From positions 310,001-374,000 of the forward strand of contig NZ_QTKT01000001.1 of assembly GCF_018424605.1 (NCBI RefSeq): a DNA stretch of 64,000 nt. The letters run 5' to 3'. Origin of the DNA: Marinobacter lipolyticus. Lineage in GTDB: Bacteria; Pseudomonadota; Gammaproteobacteria; Pseudomonadales; Oleiphilaceae. The notes under the pieces are model-generated. The model saw nothing but the letters and a program-made list of their open reading frames with translations. It had not been told where the DNA came from and searched no databases. Made by a program: the position numbers and the translations under genes. This document shows, piece after piece, positions 26,932-34,232 of this stretch. The number at the start of each line of letters is the position of its first letter. Positions within the stretch are counted from its first letter, which is position 1.

Positions 26932-27300
26932 TTACTCCGCACCCCGGGCGCTGTTGCAATGAGCCCGGAACTCCAGTTTGCTGATGCGGTCGTCATTGTC
27001 GGCGTCCGTCACCTGCAGCACACGCAGGCCGAAATTCAGATCTGAGGATGGCGGCCGGTCGTTGCCAGTCTCCGGCACCTCGCCGCATTCCAGGTTTTCG
27101 CCGATTCCGCACTGCTTCAGGTAGACCAGCTCAGTCTGGTCAATGTATTCATTGGCGTTGCGATCGGCGCATTCAAACTGCCCCTTCGCCCCGGCGGAAA
27201 GCGTGCGTGCACCGGCGTCCCCGGTCGTCTCGTTCAAGGAACATCCTCCCGTCACCGTGCCCACGGCAATGATCAATGCTAAGGAAAATGGTTTCATCAT
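26932..27300 (-). CDS. EF-hand calcium-binding lipoprotein-like protein
   Basis: The protein has 122 residues. The N-terminal signal (MMKPFSLALIIAVGTVTGGCS) ends in a lipobox-like TGGC. Two EF-hand loops are visible: DRNANEYIDQTE and DADNDDRISKLE, each with acidic or Asn residues at positions 1, 3, 5 and 9 and Glu at 12. Four Cys flank the loops and may form disulfides. It is probably anchored in the envelope and binds calcium. Either of two adjacent ATGs can be the start. No partner can be inferred from the neighbours. Confidence 0.72.
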   Translation of the reverse strand: MMKPFSLALIIAVGTVTGGCSLNETTGDAGARTLSAGAKGQFECADRNANEYIDQTELVYLKQCGIGENLECGEVPETGNDRPPSSDLNFGLRVLQVTDADNDDRISKLEFRAHCNSARGAE

Positions 27301-27498
27301 GGTCTCCCCGATATCTTAGTGATCGACGGTGTTTCCTGAAGGTTTAGCATCCATCGCCGGTAAAAGAAAAGATTCCGTGCAGTAACCCGACATGCCGGGA
27401 TGATAACTGCGTCAAAGGACCCCGCGCCAATTGGTGATATTTTCATCATTCACGTTACAGAATGTAAACGAATGGAATCGCCATGGAGGGACCTGGCT

Positions 27499-28395
27499 AT
27501 GCAACGCGCACGCTTTCACGCAGTTCTTGGGATGCCGGCACGAGCCACAGTGGTTGCCGCAGCGGTTTTGTGGGCGCCGACAGCCCTGGCGAACCCTTCG
27601 CTTGATACCATTTTTTCCGCAGAGAATGCCCTTTACGGGGCAGGATACGACATCGGCCGCGCTGACGGCTGGATTGATCAGCGCTTGCGCAACGCCATTC
27701 GCACCTACCAGTCAGATTCTGACGAACTCAGGGTGTCTGGAAACCTTGATCCCGAAACGCTCAGAGCACTGGGGGTGTCAGCCGGCGCCAATCAGACCAT
27801 TTCCCAGAACGCCGTCGGCAACCGCAGTCAGGCGCTCAAGGCCTTGAACCTGGAGCCGGCCCGGAGCCCTGAGCCTGCACCGCGGCCACAACCCGTTGAA
27901 GTGGCCACGCCGGAACCCGCTCCAGCTCCCACTCAAGCTTCCACTCAAGTTAATACGCCAGCTCCCGCCGTCGTTCCCGAATCCGAAACGACAGTGGTAG
28001 CGGTGGCGGAGCCTGCGCCGTCACCAGAACCAAAACCTATGCCTGAGGTGGTCGCTGAGCCGGACCAGAAAAAAGACAAAGTAATACCGGAAAAACAGGT
28101 AGATAAAGACGCTATCTCGAATTCACCTGACGTTAATACAGATGTGGAAACCGGAGGTCCGGAAATTGCGGTTGCGGAGCCGGAGCCCACAGCGACCCCG
28201 CAGCCAGAGGTCACACCCGAATCATCGGTAGCACAGGAAGCCCACACGGGCGAATCGGATCTGGCTGCCTCACTGCCCACCGAGCCAACCGCAGCCGGCC
28301 CGGCGAAGGACGAACCCAAAGACGCGCCGCGGACACAAAGCGGTGGCGGGTTCTTCAGCTCGCTGTTTGATTTTCTGTTTGGATGGCTGGTCTGA
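27499..28395 (+). CDS. Exported protein with peptidoglycan-binding-like domain, Pro-rich linker and hydrophobic tail
   Basis: The protein has 298 residues. A signal peptide ends near APTALA. Residues ~35-95 resemble a PG_binding_1 repeat (LYGAGYDIGRADGWID, RLRNAIRTYQSD, GNLDPETLRALGV). About 180 residues rich in Pro, Glu, Ala and Thr follow, with no hydrophobic core. The end is SGGGFFSSLFDFLFGWLV, a short hydrophobic segment that could dock into a membrane or a partner. The start was chosen because GGAGGG lies eight bases upstream; upstream ATGs lack a site. The layout suggests a cell-wall tether spanning the periplasm. Confidence 0.68.
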   Translation: MQRARFHAVLGMPARATVVAAAVLWAPTALANPSLDTIFSAENALYGAGYDIGRADGWIDQRLRNAIRTYQSDSDELRVSGNLDPETLRALGVSAGANQTISQNAVGNRSQALKALNLEPARSPEPAPRPQPVEVATPEPAPAPTQASTQVNTPAPAVVPESETTVVAVAEPAPSPEPKPMPEVVAEPDQKKDKVIPEKQVDKDAISNSPDVNTDVETGGPEIAVAEPEPTATPQPEVTPESSVAQEAHTGESDLAASLPTEPTAAGPAKDEPKDAPRTQSGGGFFSSLFDFLFGWLV

Positions 28396-28401
28396 GGGAG
28401 G

Positions 28402-28443
28402 CGCCGTTCCGGCGGTTCAGCAGAACTTCCAGAACGGCGTTTT
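28402..28443 (+). terminator. Possible rho-independent terminator after the peptidoglycan-binding gene
   Basis: CGCCGTTC and GAACGGCG form an 8-bp stem around a 22-base loop and are followed by TTTT. It lies seven bases after the stop codon. The long loop (with an inner CGCCG/CGGCG alternative) and the short T run make it a weak case. It overlaps the 3' end of a small gene on the other strand. Confidence 0.4.
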
Positions 28444-28581
28444 CAGCCGGGATTGCACCACTTCCGGTGGGTAGCCCACATCGTTCAGCAATCGCGGGTC
28501 AGTGGTCATAACCAGGTGAAGAAAGTGGCGCTTCATTCTCCACCCTTTGTATAACGAAGCAGCTTTACTCATGTCATTCAT
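28417..28581 (-). CDS. Small DUF1127-like protein, about 54 residues
   Basis: This is a basic peptide, too short for most gene callers. The second half, TTDPRLLNDVGYPPEVVQSR, resembles the 'D..LL.DiG....' core of YjiS/DUF1127 proteins. Members of that family are small and regulatory, some binding RNA. The start is uncertain: ATGs at 28581, 28572 and 28536 are in frame, none with a strong ribosome site. It fills most of the space between the peptidoglycan-binding gene and the DUF465 gene. The assignment rests on this short pattern only. Confidence 0.45.
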   Translation of the reverse strand: MNDMSKAASLYKGWRMKRHFLHLVMTTDPRLLNDVGYPPEVVQSRLKTPFWKFC

Positions 28582-28690
28582 CCACACTCAGGTCGTCTCG
28601 GGAAAACCGGCATCGGTTTTCGCCTGCATCGGTTTTCGATAGCTACCTAGTGTATGGATAAAGGCCTTGCCAACAAATACTTGGAAACCA

Positions 28691-28951
28691 CTACCTCGCG
28701 CCGGAAGTCTCCGCCTGGCTGGCCAGCACCTGGTAGAGGCTATCCTTTAACTGGGCCCGCTTTTGTTTCATGCGGTGGAGTTTGTCGTCGCCGATGGGAG
28801 AATCCCGGAGTTCCAACCCTTCAATTTCCTGATCCAGATTCGAGTACTCTTTTAACTGTTCCTGAAACTTCAGGTCGCTCGCCTTGAGTTGATCGATCAG
28901 TCCACTGTACTGCGGAAACTCCCCGTGAAGCTCGTGCTTGGAAATACCCAT
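28691..28951 (-). CDS. DUF465/YdcH-family small coiled-coil protein
   Basis: The protein has 86 residues. The family pattern is present: a short N-terminal helix with HELHGEFPQYSGLIDQLK, then FQEQLKEYSNLDQEIEGLE, then KLHRMKQKRAQLKDSLYQVL. Heptad spacing of hydrophobic residues predicts an antiparallel helical hairpin. AAAGGAGAG upstream of the ATG is a good ribosome site. The function of YdcH-like proteins is unknown. Confidence 0.85.
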   Translation of the reverse strand: MGISKHELHGEFPQYSGLIDQLKASDLKFQEQLKEYSNLDQEIEGLELRDSPIGDDKLHRMKQKRAQLKDSLYQVLASQAETSGAR

Positions 28952-29119
28952 GTGACGCTCTCCTTTTCAGCGAATGTCGGGGCTAGTCAAATTCCCCTTC
29001 TCTATCATAGATCAGCATGAGGTATTACGCGGCTCTTTGACAAATCGCTAATAACGCGGTGGCGTTCATGGGTATAGCATGGTCAGACGTTCAATCGAAT
29101 ACGCCTGGGATACTCTCGA

Positions 29120-30088
29120 ATGACCTTTGCACGCATTACCGGCACCGGCTCTTATCTGCCAGACAATGTCGTAACCAATAAAGACCTTGAAAAGATGGTG
29201 GATACCTCCGATCAATGGATTCGGGAGCGCAGCGGGATTGAACAACGCCACATTGCGCTGGCGGACCAGACCACGGTGGATCTTGCCGAGCAGGCGGCCC
29301 TGCGCGCCATTGAGGCGGCGGGCATCAAGGCCCGGGACATTGATCTGATTGTGTTCGCCACCTCCACTCCGGACAAGATCTTCCCAAGCTCTGCCTGCAT
29401 CCTGCAGGCTCGCCTGGGCATTCACGGTTGCCCGGCATTCGATATCCAGGCGGTGTGCAGTGGTTTCGTCTATGCCCTTTCCGTGGCGGACAAGTTCATC
29501 AAAACCGGTAGCAGCAAGAAGGCCCTGGTGATTGGTGCCGAGGTGTTTTCCCGGATTATTGACTGGCAGGATCGGGGCACCTGCGTGCTGTTTGGCGATG
29601 GCGCCGGTGCGGTGGTGCTGGAGGCAAGCGAAGAAACCGGCATTCTCTCCACTCACATACACGCCGACGGCCAGTACGAAGAATTGCTTCACGTGCCCTG
29701 TGGGGTGGGCAGCAATTACGAGCAGGTCAAAGCCGGCCTCGGTTTTGTCGAGATGAAAGGCAGTGAGGTGTTCAAGGTCGCGGTCAATACGCTCGGCAAG
29801 ATTGTGGATGAAACGCTGCAAGCGAATCACATGAAAAAGTCAGACATTGACTGGCTGGTACCGCATCAGGCCAATCTGAGAATCATTTCCGCTACCGCCA
29901 AAAAGCTCAACATGTCGATGGATCAGGTGGTGGTTACGGTGAACAAACACGGCAACACCTCGGCGGCCTCCATTCCGCTGGCCCTTGACGTCGCCGTTCG
30001 CGATGGCCGCATCCGCAGGAATGAGGTGCTGTTGCTGGAAGCGTTCGGCGGAGGATTTACCTGGGGATCCGCCCTGCTCCGCTATTGA
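29120..30088 (+). CDS. fabH: Beta-ketoacyl-ACP synthase III
   Basis: The protein has 322 residues. It condenses an acyl-CoA primer with malonyl-ACP to start fatty-acid synthesis. The catalytic triad is Cys113 ([10 protein letters not shown]), His in VPHQAN and Asn in [10 protein letters not shown]. The N-terminus [15 protein letters not shown] and SGIEQRH are typical. It is not in a fab/plsX cluster here, so it may be a second FabH-type enzyme with its own primer preference. The next gene, a flavin monooxygenase, is separated by a spacer with a palindrome, so co-transcription is not assured. Confidence 0.93.
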   Translation: MTFARITGTGSYLPDNVVTNKDLEKMVDTSDQWIRERSGIEQRHIALADQTTVDLAEQAALRAIEAAGIKARDIDLIVFATSTPDKIFPSSACILQARLGIHGCPAFDIQAVCSGFVYALSVADKFIKTGSSKKALVIGAEVFSRIIDWQDRGTCVLFGDGAGAVVLEASEETGILSTHIHADGQYEELLHVPCGVGSNYEQVKAGLGFVEMKGSEVFKVAVNTLGKIVDETLQANHMKKSDIDWLVPHQANLRIISATAKKLNMSMDQVVVTVNKHGNTSAASIPLALDVAVRDGRIRRNEVLLLEAFGGGFTWGSALLRY

Positions 30089-30143
30089 TCGTTCTGACCA
30101 TCCGGTTTGCACACATTAGCCATCCCTGTAGCCTGACCAGCAC

Positions 30144-30173
30144 TATATACTCACTGTAATCAGTGCATATATA
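30144..30173. promoter_or_regulatory. 30-bp palindrome upstream of the monooxygenase gene
   Basis: The core is CACTG-TAAT-CAGTG, extended on both sides by TATATA-rich arms (11 of 13 positions per arm match). It ends 21 bases before the monooxygenase start, where a repressor would block transcription or where a dimeric activator/repressor would sit near -10/-35. The GntR regulator downstream is one candidate ligand-responsive protein. Symmetry is seen; function is inferred. Confidence 0.5.
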
Positions 30174-30194
30174 ACAACAAACAGGATTCAGGCG

Positions 30195-31682
30195 ATGAGC
30201 AACAAGGCGACCGGACGCAAACCCTCGGTGATCATCATCGGCACCGGCTTTGGTGGCCTGTGCATGGCCATCCAGCTGAAGAAAGCCGGGTACACGGACT
30301 TTGTTCTACTGGAGAAGGCCGGCAAGGTGGGCGGCACCTGGCGGGACAACACCTACCCCGGCGCCGCGTGTGATGTGCAGTCCCACTTCTATTCCTATTC
30401 GTTCGAGCCCAAGCACGACTGGTCACGCAAGTTTGGCCTGCAGCACGAAATCCTCGGGTACATGGAAGGCTGCGTAAAAAAATACGAGCTGGGGTCCCAC
30501 ATTCGTTTCCGCCGGGAAGTGAGCGAAGCTGTTTTCGATGAAGCCAGCAACCAATGGACCGTGACTACCACAGACGGTGGCACATGGGTGGCGGATGTGG
30601 TCGTCACCGCCACCGGCCAGTTGAATCAGCCCGCTTACCCCGCCATTTCCGGGCTCGAGCACTACCAGAGCGCTTTGTTTCATTCCGCCCGCTGGGACCA
30701 CAGCGTTGATCTCACTGACAAGAAGGTCGCGGTGATCGGCACTGGCGCCAGCGCCATTCAGTTTGTACCGGAGATCGCCCGGCAAGTGAAATCCCTGAGC
30801 CTGTTCCAGCGCTCTGCCGCCTGGGTACTGCCTAAACCGGACCGACCGTTCAAACCCTGGGAGCAGGCCCTGTTCAAATCGGTACCGGCCTGGGACCGCA
30901 TCTACCGTTATCTGATCTACTGGAAGAACGAAAGCCGTGCACTCGCGTTCACCCGATTCAGTGGACTGCTGCAGCTCTTTGCCCGGCAGGCGCGCAAGGA
31001 AGCCCGCAAACAGGTCACCGATCCCCACAAGCTGAAACACATCGTTCCCGACTACCAGATCGGCTGTAAGCGCATTCTGATTTCCAACGACTGGTACCCG
31101 GCAATCAACCAGCCCCACGTTGATCTGGTCACCACCGCCATCGATCACGTTGACGAACGCGGCGTGGTCACCCGGGATGGCCGCCAGCACGAGGTTGACG
31201 CCATTATCCTGGGCACCGGTTTTGCCGCCTCGGAATTCCTGGCGCCGATGGTGATCACCGGGCGCAATGGCGTAACGCTGAACGACGCCTGGGCGCAGGG
31301 CGCCGAAGCCTACAAAGGCATCTCCGTTAACGGGTTCCCCAATCTGTTCATGCTCTATGGACCGAACACCAATCTCGCCCATAACTCGATCGTGTACATG
31401 CTGGAATCCCAGGTGCGCTACGTGATGAGCTGCCTCGAAGCCCTGGAAAAATACCCGGGAGTGGCCATGGATGTGCTTCCAGAACGTCAGAAAGCCTTTA
31501 CCGGCGCTGTGCAATCGGGCCTCAAGGGCAGTGTCTGGGACTCAGGCTGTACGTCGTGGTATCTCGATGAGAATGGCAAAAATACGGTGAACTGGCCGGG
31601 GTTCACCTTCAGTTATCGACGGTCCACCCGTCACGTGGACACGACCGATTATCAATTTCTGACCCCGGCGAATACCAACTGA
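30195..31682 (+). CDS. Flavin-containing (Baeyer-Villiger-like) monooxygenase
   Basis: The protein has 495 residues. It has an FAD Rossmann motif GTGFGGLCMA near the N-terminus, the GGTWRDNTYPGAACDVQSH block, and an NADPH motif VIGTGASAIQ. The Baeyer-Villiger fingerprint F-x-G-x3-H-x3-W is present as Y-Q-S-A-L-F-H-S-A-R-W: the His and Trp are kept, the first Phe and the Gly are replaced by Tyr and Ser. It uses O2 and NADPH to insert oxygen into a ketone or to oxygenate a soft nucleophile. The nearby GntR regulator and organic-anion-type transporter suggest a catabolic role. Confidence 0.85.
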   Translation: MSNKATGRKPSVIIIGTGFGGLCMAIQLKKAGYTDFVLLEKAGKVGGTWRDNTYPGAACDVQSHFYSYSFEPKHDWSRKFGLQHEILGYMEGCVKKYELGSHIRFRREVSEAVFDEASNQWTVTTTDGGTWVADVVVTATGQLNQPAYPAISGLEHYQSALFHSARWDHSVDLTDKKVAVIGTGASAIQFVPEIARQVKSLSLFQRSAAWVLPKPDRPFKPWEQALFKSVPAWDRIYRYLIYWKNESRALAFTRFSGLLQLFARQARKEARKQVTDPHKLKHIVPDYQIGCKRILISNDWYPAINQPHVDLVTTAIDHVDERGVVTRDGRQHEVDAIILGTGFAASEFLAPMVITGRNGVTLNDAWAQGAEAYKGISVNGFPNLFMLYGPNTNLAHNSIVYMLESQVRYVMSCLEALEKYPGVAMDVLPERQKAFTGAVQSGLKGSVWDSGCTSWYLDENGKNTVNWPGFTFSYRRSTRHVDTTDYQFLTPANTN

Positions 31683-31704
31683 TACCCTCCCCAAAGTAAA
31701 ACAG

Positions 31705-31726
31705 TGCCCGGCTGTGCGGCCGGGCA
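31705..31726 (+). terminator. GC-rich hairpin after the monooxygenase gene
   Basis: TGCCCGGC and GCCGGGCA form a perfect 8-bp stem with a six-base loop (TGTGCG), 22 bases after the stop. No T run follows on this strand; a weak A/T-rich tract (AAAGTAAAACAG) precedes it. It is a stable hairpin and probably slows or ends the monooxygenase transcript or protects its 3' end. Classical intrinsic termination is uncertain. Confidence 0.5.
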
Positions 31727-31772
31727 TGTATCCCGTCACCTATCTGGTTGCATCAATTTATTATTCATAGGA

Positions 31773-31805
31773 TGATTGGATCACATGCTATAGGGATGAT
31801 CACAT
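31773..31805. promoter_or_regulatory. Candidate autoregulatory site of the GntR gene
   Basis: TGAT-TGG-ATCA is a perfect inverted repeat at 31773-31783. In addition, GATCACAT occurs twice (31779-31786 and 31798-31805), the second copy two bases before the start codon. GntR/FadR-type proteins usually bind short dyads next to their own gene. Function is inferred from position. Confidence 0.4.
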
Positions 31806-31806
31806 A

Positions 31807-32481
31807 ATGCTCGCTCCAATAAAGAAAGGCTCTCTGGTGGAAACCGCCATTGAAAGCCTCCGCTCAGCCATCGAGCAGGGGCAGTGGCCGGTGGGTAGCC
31901 GGTTGCCCGTGGAGGCCGAGTTGTCGTCCGCGCTGGGCGTCAGCCGCAACACGGTACGGGAAGCGGTGCGGGTACTGGTGCACGTGGGTATGCTGGAAAC
32001 CCGTCAGGGCGACGGGACCTACGTCAGGGCCACCCGGGATGCCGGTGAAATGCTCCGTCGGATCGCCCGCTCCCAGCTGGGAGATCAGCTGGAAGTGCGG
32101 ATCATGCTCGAAACGGAAGCCTCGCGGCTGGCAGCAAGACGGCGAGACGATCGGGATCTGGCCGCGATGAGCCGGGCCCTGGATGCCCGCGCGAAAGCCG
32201 GGAACAACATTCCAGAACGGGTTCGGCACGATGAGGCCTTCCATCGGGCGTTGGTTGCCGCTTCCCACAACCCTGCCCTGTCCGAGCTGTACGATTATTT
32301 CGCCCATGGCGTCAGCCACACCATCGAACGTACCGAGAACGAGCCAGACCTGCCAGAACCCTCGCAGGAGGATCACGAGTTATTGCTGGCAGCTATTCGC
32401 CGCCAGGATGAAGAACGGGCAGAAGCGCTTGCCAAAGCGTTGCTCAAACCCAGCCTCGATGCCCTGGAGAAAAACCGTTGA
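31807..32481 (+). CDS. FadR-subfamily GntR transcriptional regulator (FCD domain)
   Basis: The protein has 224 residues. The winged HTH occupies residues ~10-75 (LRSAIEQGQWPVGSRLPVEA, SSALGVSRNTVREAVRVLV, TRQGDGTYVR). The C-terminal FCD domain shows the metal-binding His pattern DEAFHRALVAASHN and a later DHELLLAAI. FCD regulators bind small organic acids through a metal in this pocket. The stop overlaps the start of the transporter gene by one base (TGATG), so regulator and transporter are coupled. Confidence 0.9.
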   Translation: MLAPIKKGSLVETAIESLRSAIEQGQWPVGSRLPVEAELSSALGVSRNTVREAVRVLVHVGMLETRQGDGTYVRATRDAGEMLRRIARSQLGDQLEVRIMLETEASRLAARRRDDRDLAAMSRALDARAKAGNNIPERVRHDEAFHRALVAASHNPALSELYDYFAHGVSHTIERTENEPDLPEPSQEDHELLLAAIRRQDEERAEALAKALLKPSLDALEKNR

Positions 32482-33500
32482 TGAAATTCCGGATAGATAC
32501 CTTCACACTGCTGTTGCTCGGGGCGATTGCGCTGGCGTCTTTCCTTCCGGTGCGGGGCGACACAGCCGATCTGCTGGCGACTGCGGGCACCGTTGCGGTC
32601 GCCCTGCTGTTCTTTCTGCACGGCGCGGCGCTTTCCCGCGATCAGATCGTCGCCGGGGCCACGCACTGGCGGCTGCACATTCTGATCACCTCCCTCACCT
32701 TTGTGTTCTTTCCACTGGCGGTGCTGCCTATCAATGGCATCAGTGAATTCGCACCACAGTGGATGCCGGAGGATCTGGGGCTGGGGTTCCTGTACCTGGG
32801 GGTGCTGCCTTCTGCGGTTTCTTCATCCATCGCCTATACGGCTATGGCGCGGGGCAACGTGCCTGCCGCCATCTGCAGTGCCGCCGCGTCGAATGTCTTC
32901 GGCATGATGCTGACCCCCTTCCTGCTGCTGTTGCTGGTCAGCACCTCCGGGGATGGCAGCTTTTCAGTGGCTGAAGCGCTGAAAGACATCATTCTCCAGC
33001 TGTTGTTGCCGTTTGCAGCGGGGCATGCCATGCGCCCGCTGATTGGCGGCTTCCTGGCGCGCAACGAAGGCCTGATGGCACGGTACGACCAGTGCGTGAT
33101 CTGGATTATTGTCTATTCCGCCTTCTCTCACTCGGTGGTCAGTGGTCTCTGGCAGAACCTTCCGGTGGGCGCCATTGCGCTGGCCATTGTGCTGTGCTTC
33201 CTGCTGCTTGGACTGTTCATGCTGCTGGCGCGTTTCCTGGTCAGGCGTTTCGGATTCAGTCTGGAAGACGAAGCGGCGGTGGTGTTCTGCGGTTCCAAGA
33301 AAAGTCTTGCCTCGGGGCTGCCGATGGCGAAAGTTCTGTTTTCGGGTCACCCGGGATTCGGCATGATCGTGTTGCCCATCATGTGCTACAACCAGATCCA
33401 GGTGATTGTCGGGGCGATCCTCGCCCAGAAATACAAAGAGAAGATCGAGGCGGCGTCAACCGCCGCCCATGCCACCGAACAGCATGGCCAGAATGGCTAG
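32481..33500 (+). CDS. Bile-acid:sodium-symporter-like transporter (SBF-like family)
   Basis: The protein has 339 residues and about nine or ten hydrophobic helices. Family motifs include LFFLHGAALSRDQI, LYLGVLPSAVSSSIAYT, and FCGSKKSLASGLPMAKVLF in the last third. The group is close to E. coli YfeH and transports organic anions with sodium, with unassigned substrates. Coupling to an FCD-type regulator implies that both respond to the same organic acid. The last 45 bases overlap the end of the convergent J-domain-like gene. Confidence 0.87.
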   Translation: MKFRIDTFTLLLLGAIALASFLPVRGDTADLLATAGTVAVALLFFLHGAALSRDQIVAGATHWRLHILITSLTFVFFPLAVLPINGISEFAPQWMPEDLGLGFLYLGVLPSAVSSSIAYTAMARGNVPAAICSAAASNVFGMMLTPFLLLLLVSTSGDGSFSVAEALKDIILQLLLPFAAGHAMRPLIGGFLARNEGLMARYDQCVIWIIVYSAFSHSVVSGLWQNLPVGAIALAIVLCFLLLGLFMLLARFLVRRFGFSLEDEAAVVFCGSKKSLASGLPMAKVLFSGHPGFGMIVLPIMCYNQIQVIVGAILAQKYKEKIEAASTAAHATEQHGQNG

Positions 33501-34100
33501 GCCGACAATCCAGCCAATGACCGCGGGCCAGAAATTCACCATCTGGGGAGGAAGTTCCTCTGGTGCTTCCTGTTCCTGACTGAAATCGGTATCTTCGTCC
33601 TGGGGCGCGGCAGTGGCGGCCTCAGTCAGGCTATACCAATCAAACCAGCCACCCAGAAACTGCACAACGGGGGTAGGAAAACTTCCATTTTCCGCCATCG
33701 GGCGCACCCGGTTCTCCAGGCTTCGTCCGATTTCGCGTCGCAACCGCGGCTGATCCGCTGGCGGCTCACCGAGAATGGCCTTCCAGATCTGCGGATCACG
33801 GCTGCGCGCGCTGTCGTTCAGCAAGGCATTGATCTGAATAACCACTTCCCGCACCACCTGCTGTTCATTCGCATCCAGAGGGGCGTCATTGTCGCTTGGC
33901 ACTGGCGCCTGGCGGGCCGGCTGTTCTTCCTGGCCACCCGGCGGCGCCGGTTCAGGCTCACGCCCAAGCGCCTCCCGGTACGCCTGCTCAAGACGTTCCG
34001 CCTCGTCGCCGGAGGCAAACTTGCTCTGGCGTTCGTAGGCAGCTTCAATTTGCCGGGGGTCGCGAGTCGGCTCAATGCCCAGTATTTCCCAACAGTTCAT
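33456..34100 (-). CDS. Degenerate J-domain-like protein with C-terminal membrane anchor
   Basis: The protein has 214 residues. The first ~45 residues (MNCWEILGIEPTRDPRQIEA, AYERQSKFA, LEQAYREALG) follow the helix I-II-IV pattern of DnaJ J-domains, but the HPD motif that stimulates Hsp70 is absent. A Pro/Glu-rich linker and a helical middle follow. The C-terminus has one hydrophobic helix (PAVIGWIVGLAILAMLFGGM) ending in glycines. A tail-anchored protein with its J-like domain in the cytoplasm is likely. Two earlier in-frame ATGs exist; this one starts exactly at the J-like domain. Ribosome sites are weak for all. Confidence 0.62.
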   Translation of the reverse strand: MNCWEILGIEPTRDPRQIEAAYERQSKFASGDEAERLEQAYREALGREPEPAPPGGQEEQPARQAPVPSDNDAPLDANEQQVVREVVIQINALLNDSARSRDPQIWKAILGEPPADQPRLRREIGRSLENRVRPMAENGSFPTPVVQFLGGWFDWYSLTEAATAAPQDEDTDFSQEQEAPEELPPQMVNFWPAVIGWIVGLAILAMLFGGMGGG

Positions 34101-34232
34101 GTGGTGGTAACTCTTGTGGCGGAGATTCATTACAATTTTGAGAGACAAATGCAGTGTGGTTATCTAGGATACAGAAAAGGCGTCCAAGTGCGATAACAAC
34201 CACTCTACTCGGCGAATTATAAAACGACACCC

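Noticed and set aside
29066..29830. 254-codon minus-strand frame over fabH
   Set aside because: Antisense to fabH, which has its complete catalytic triad; no independent support.
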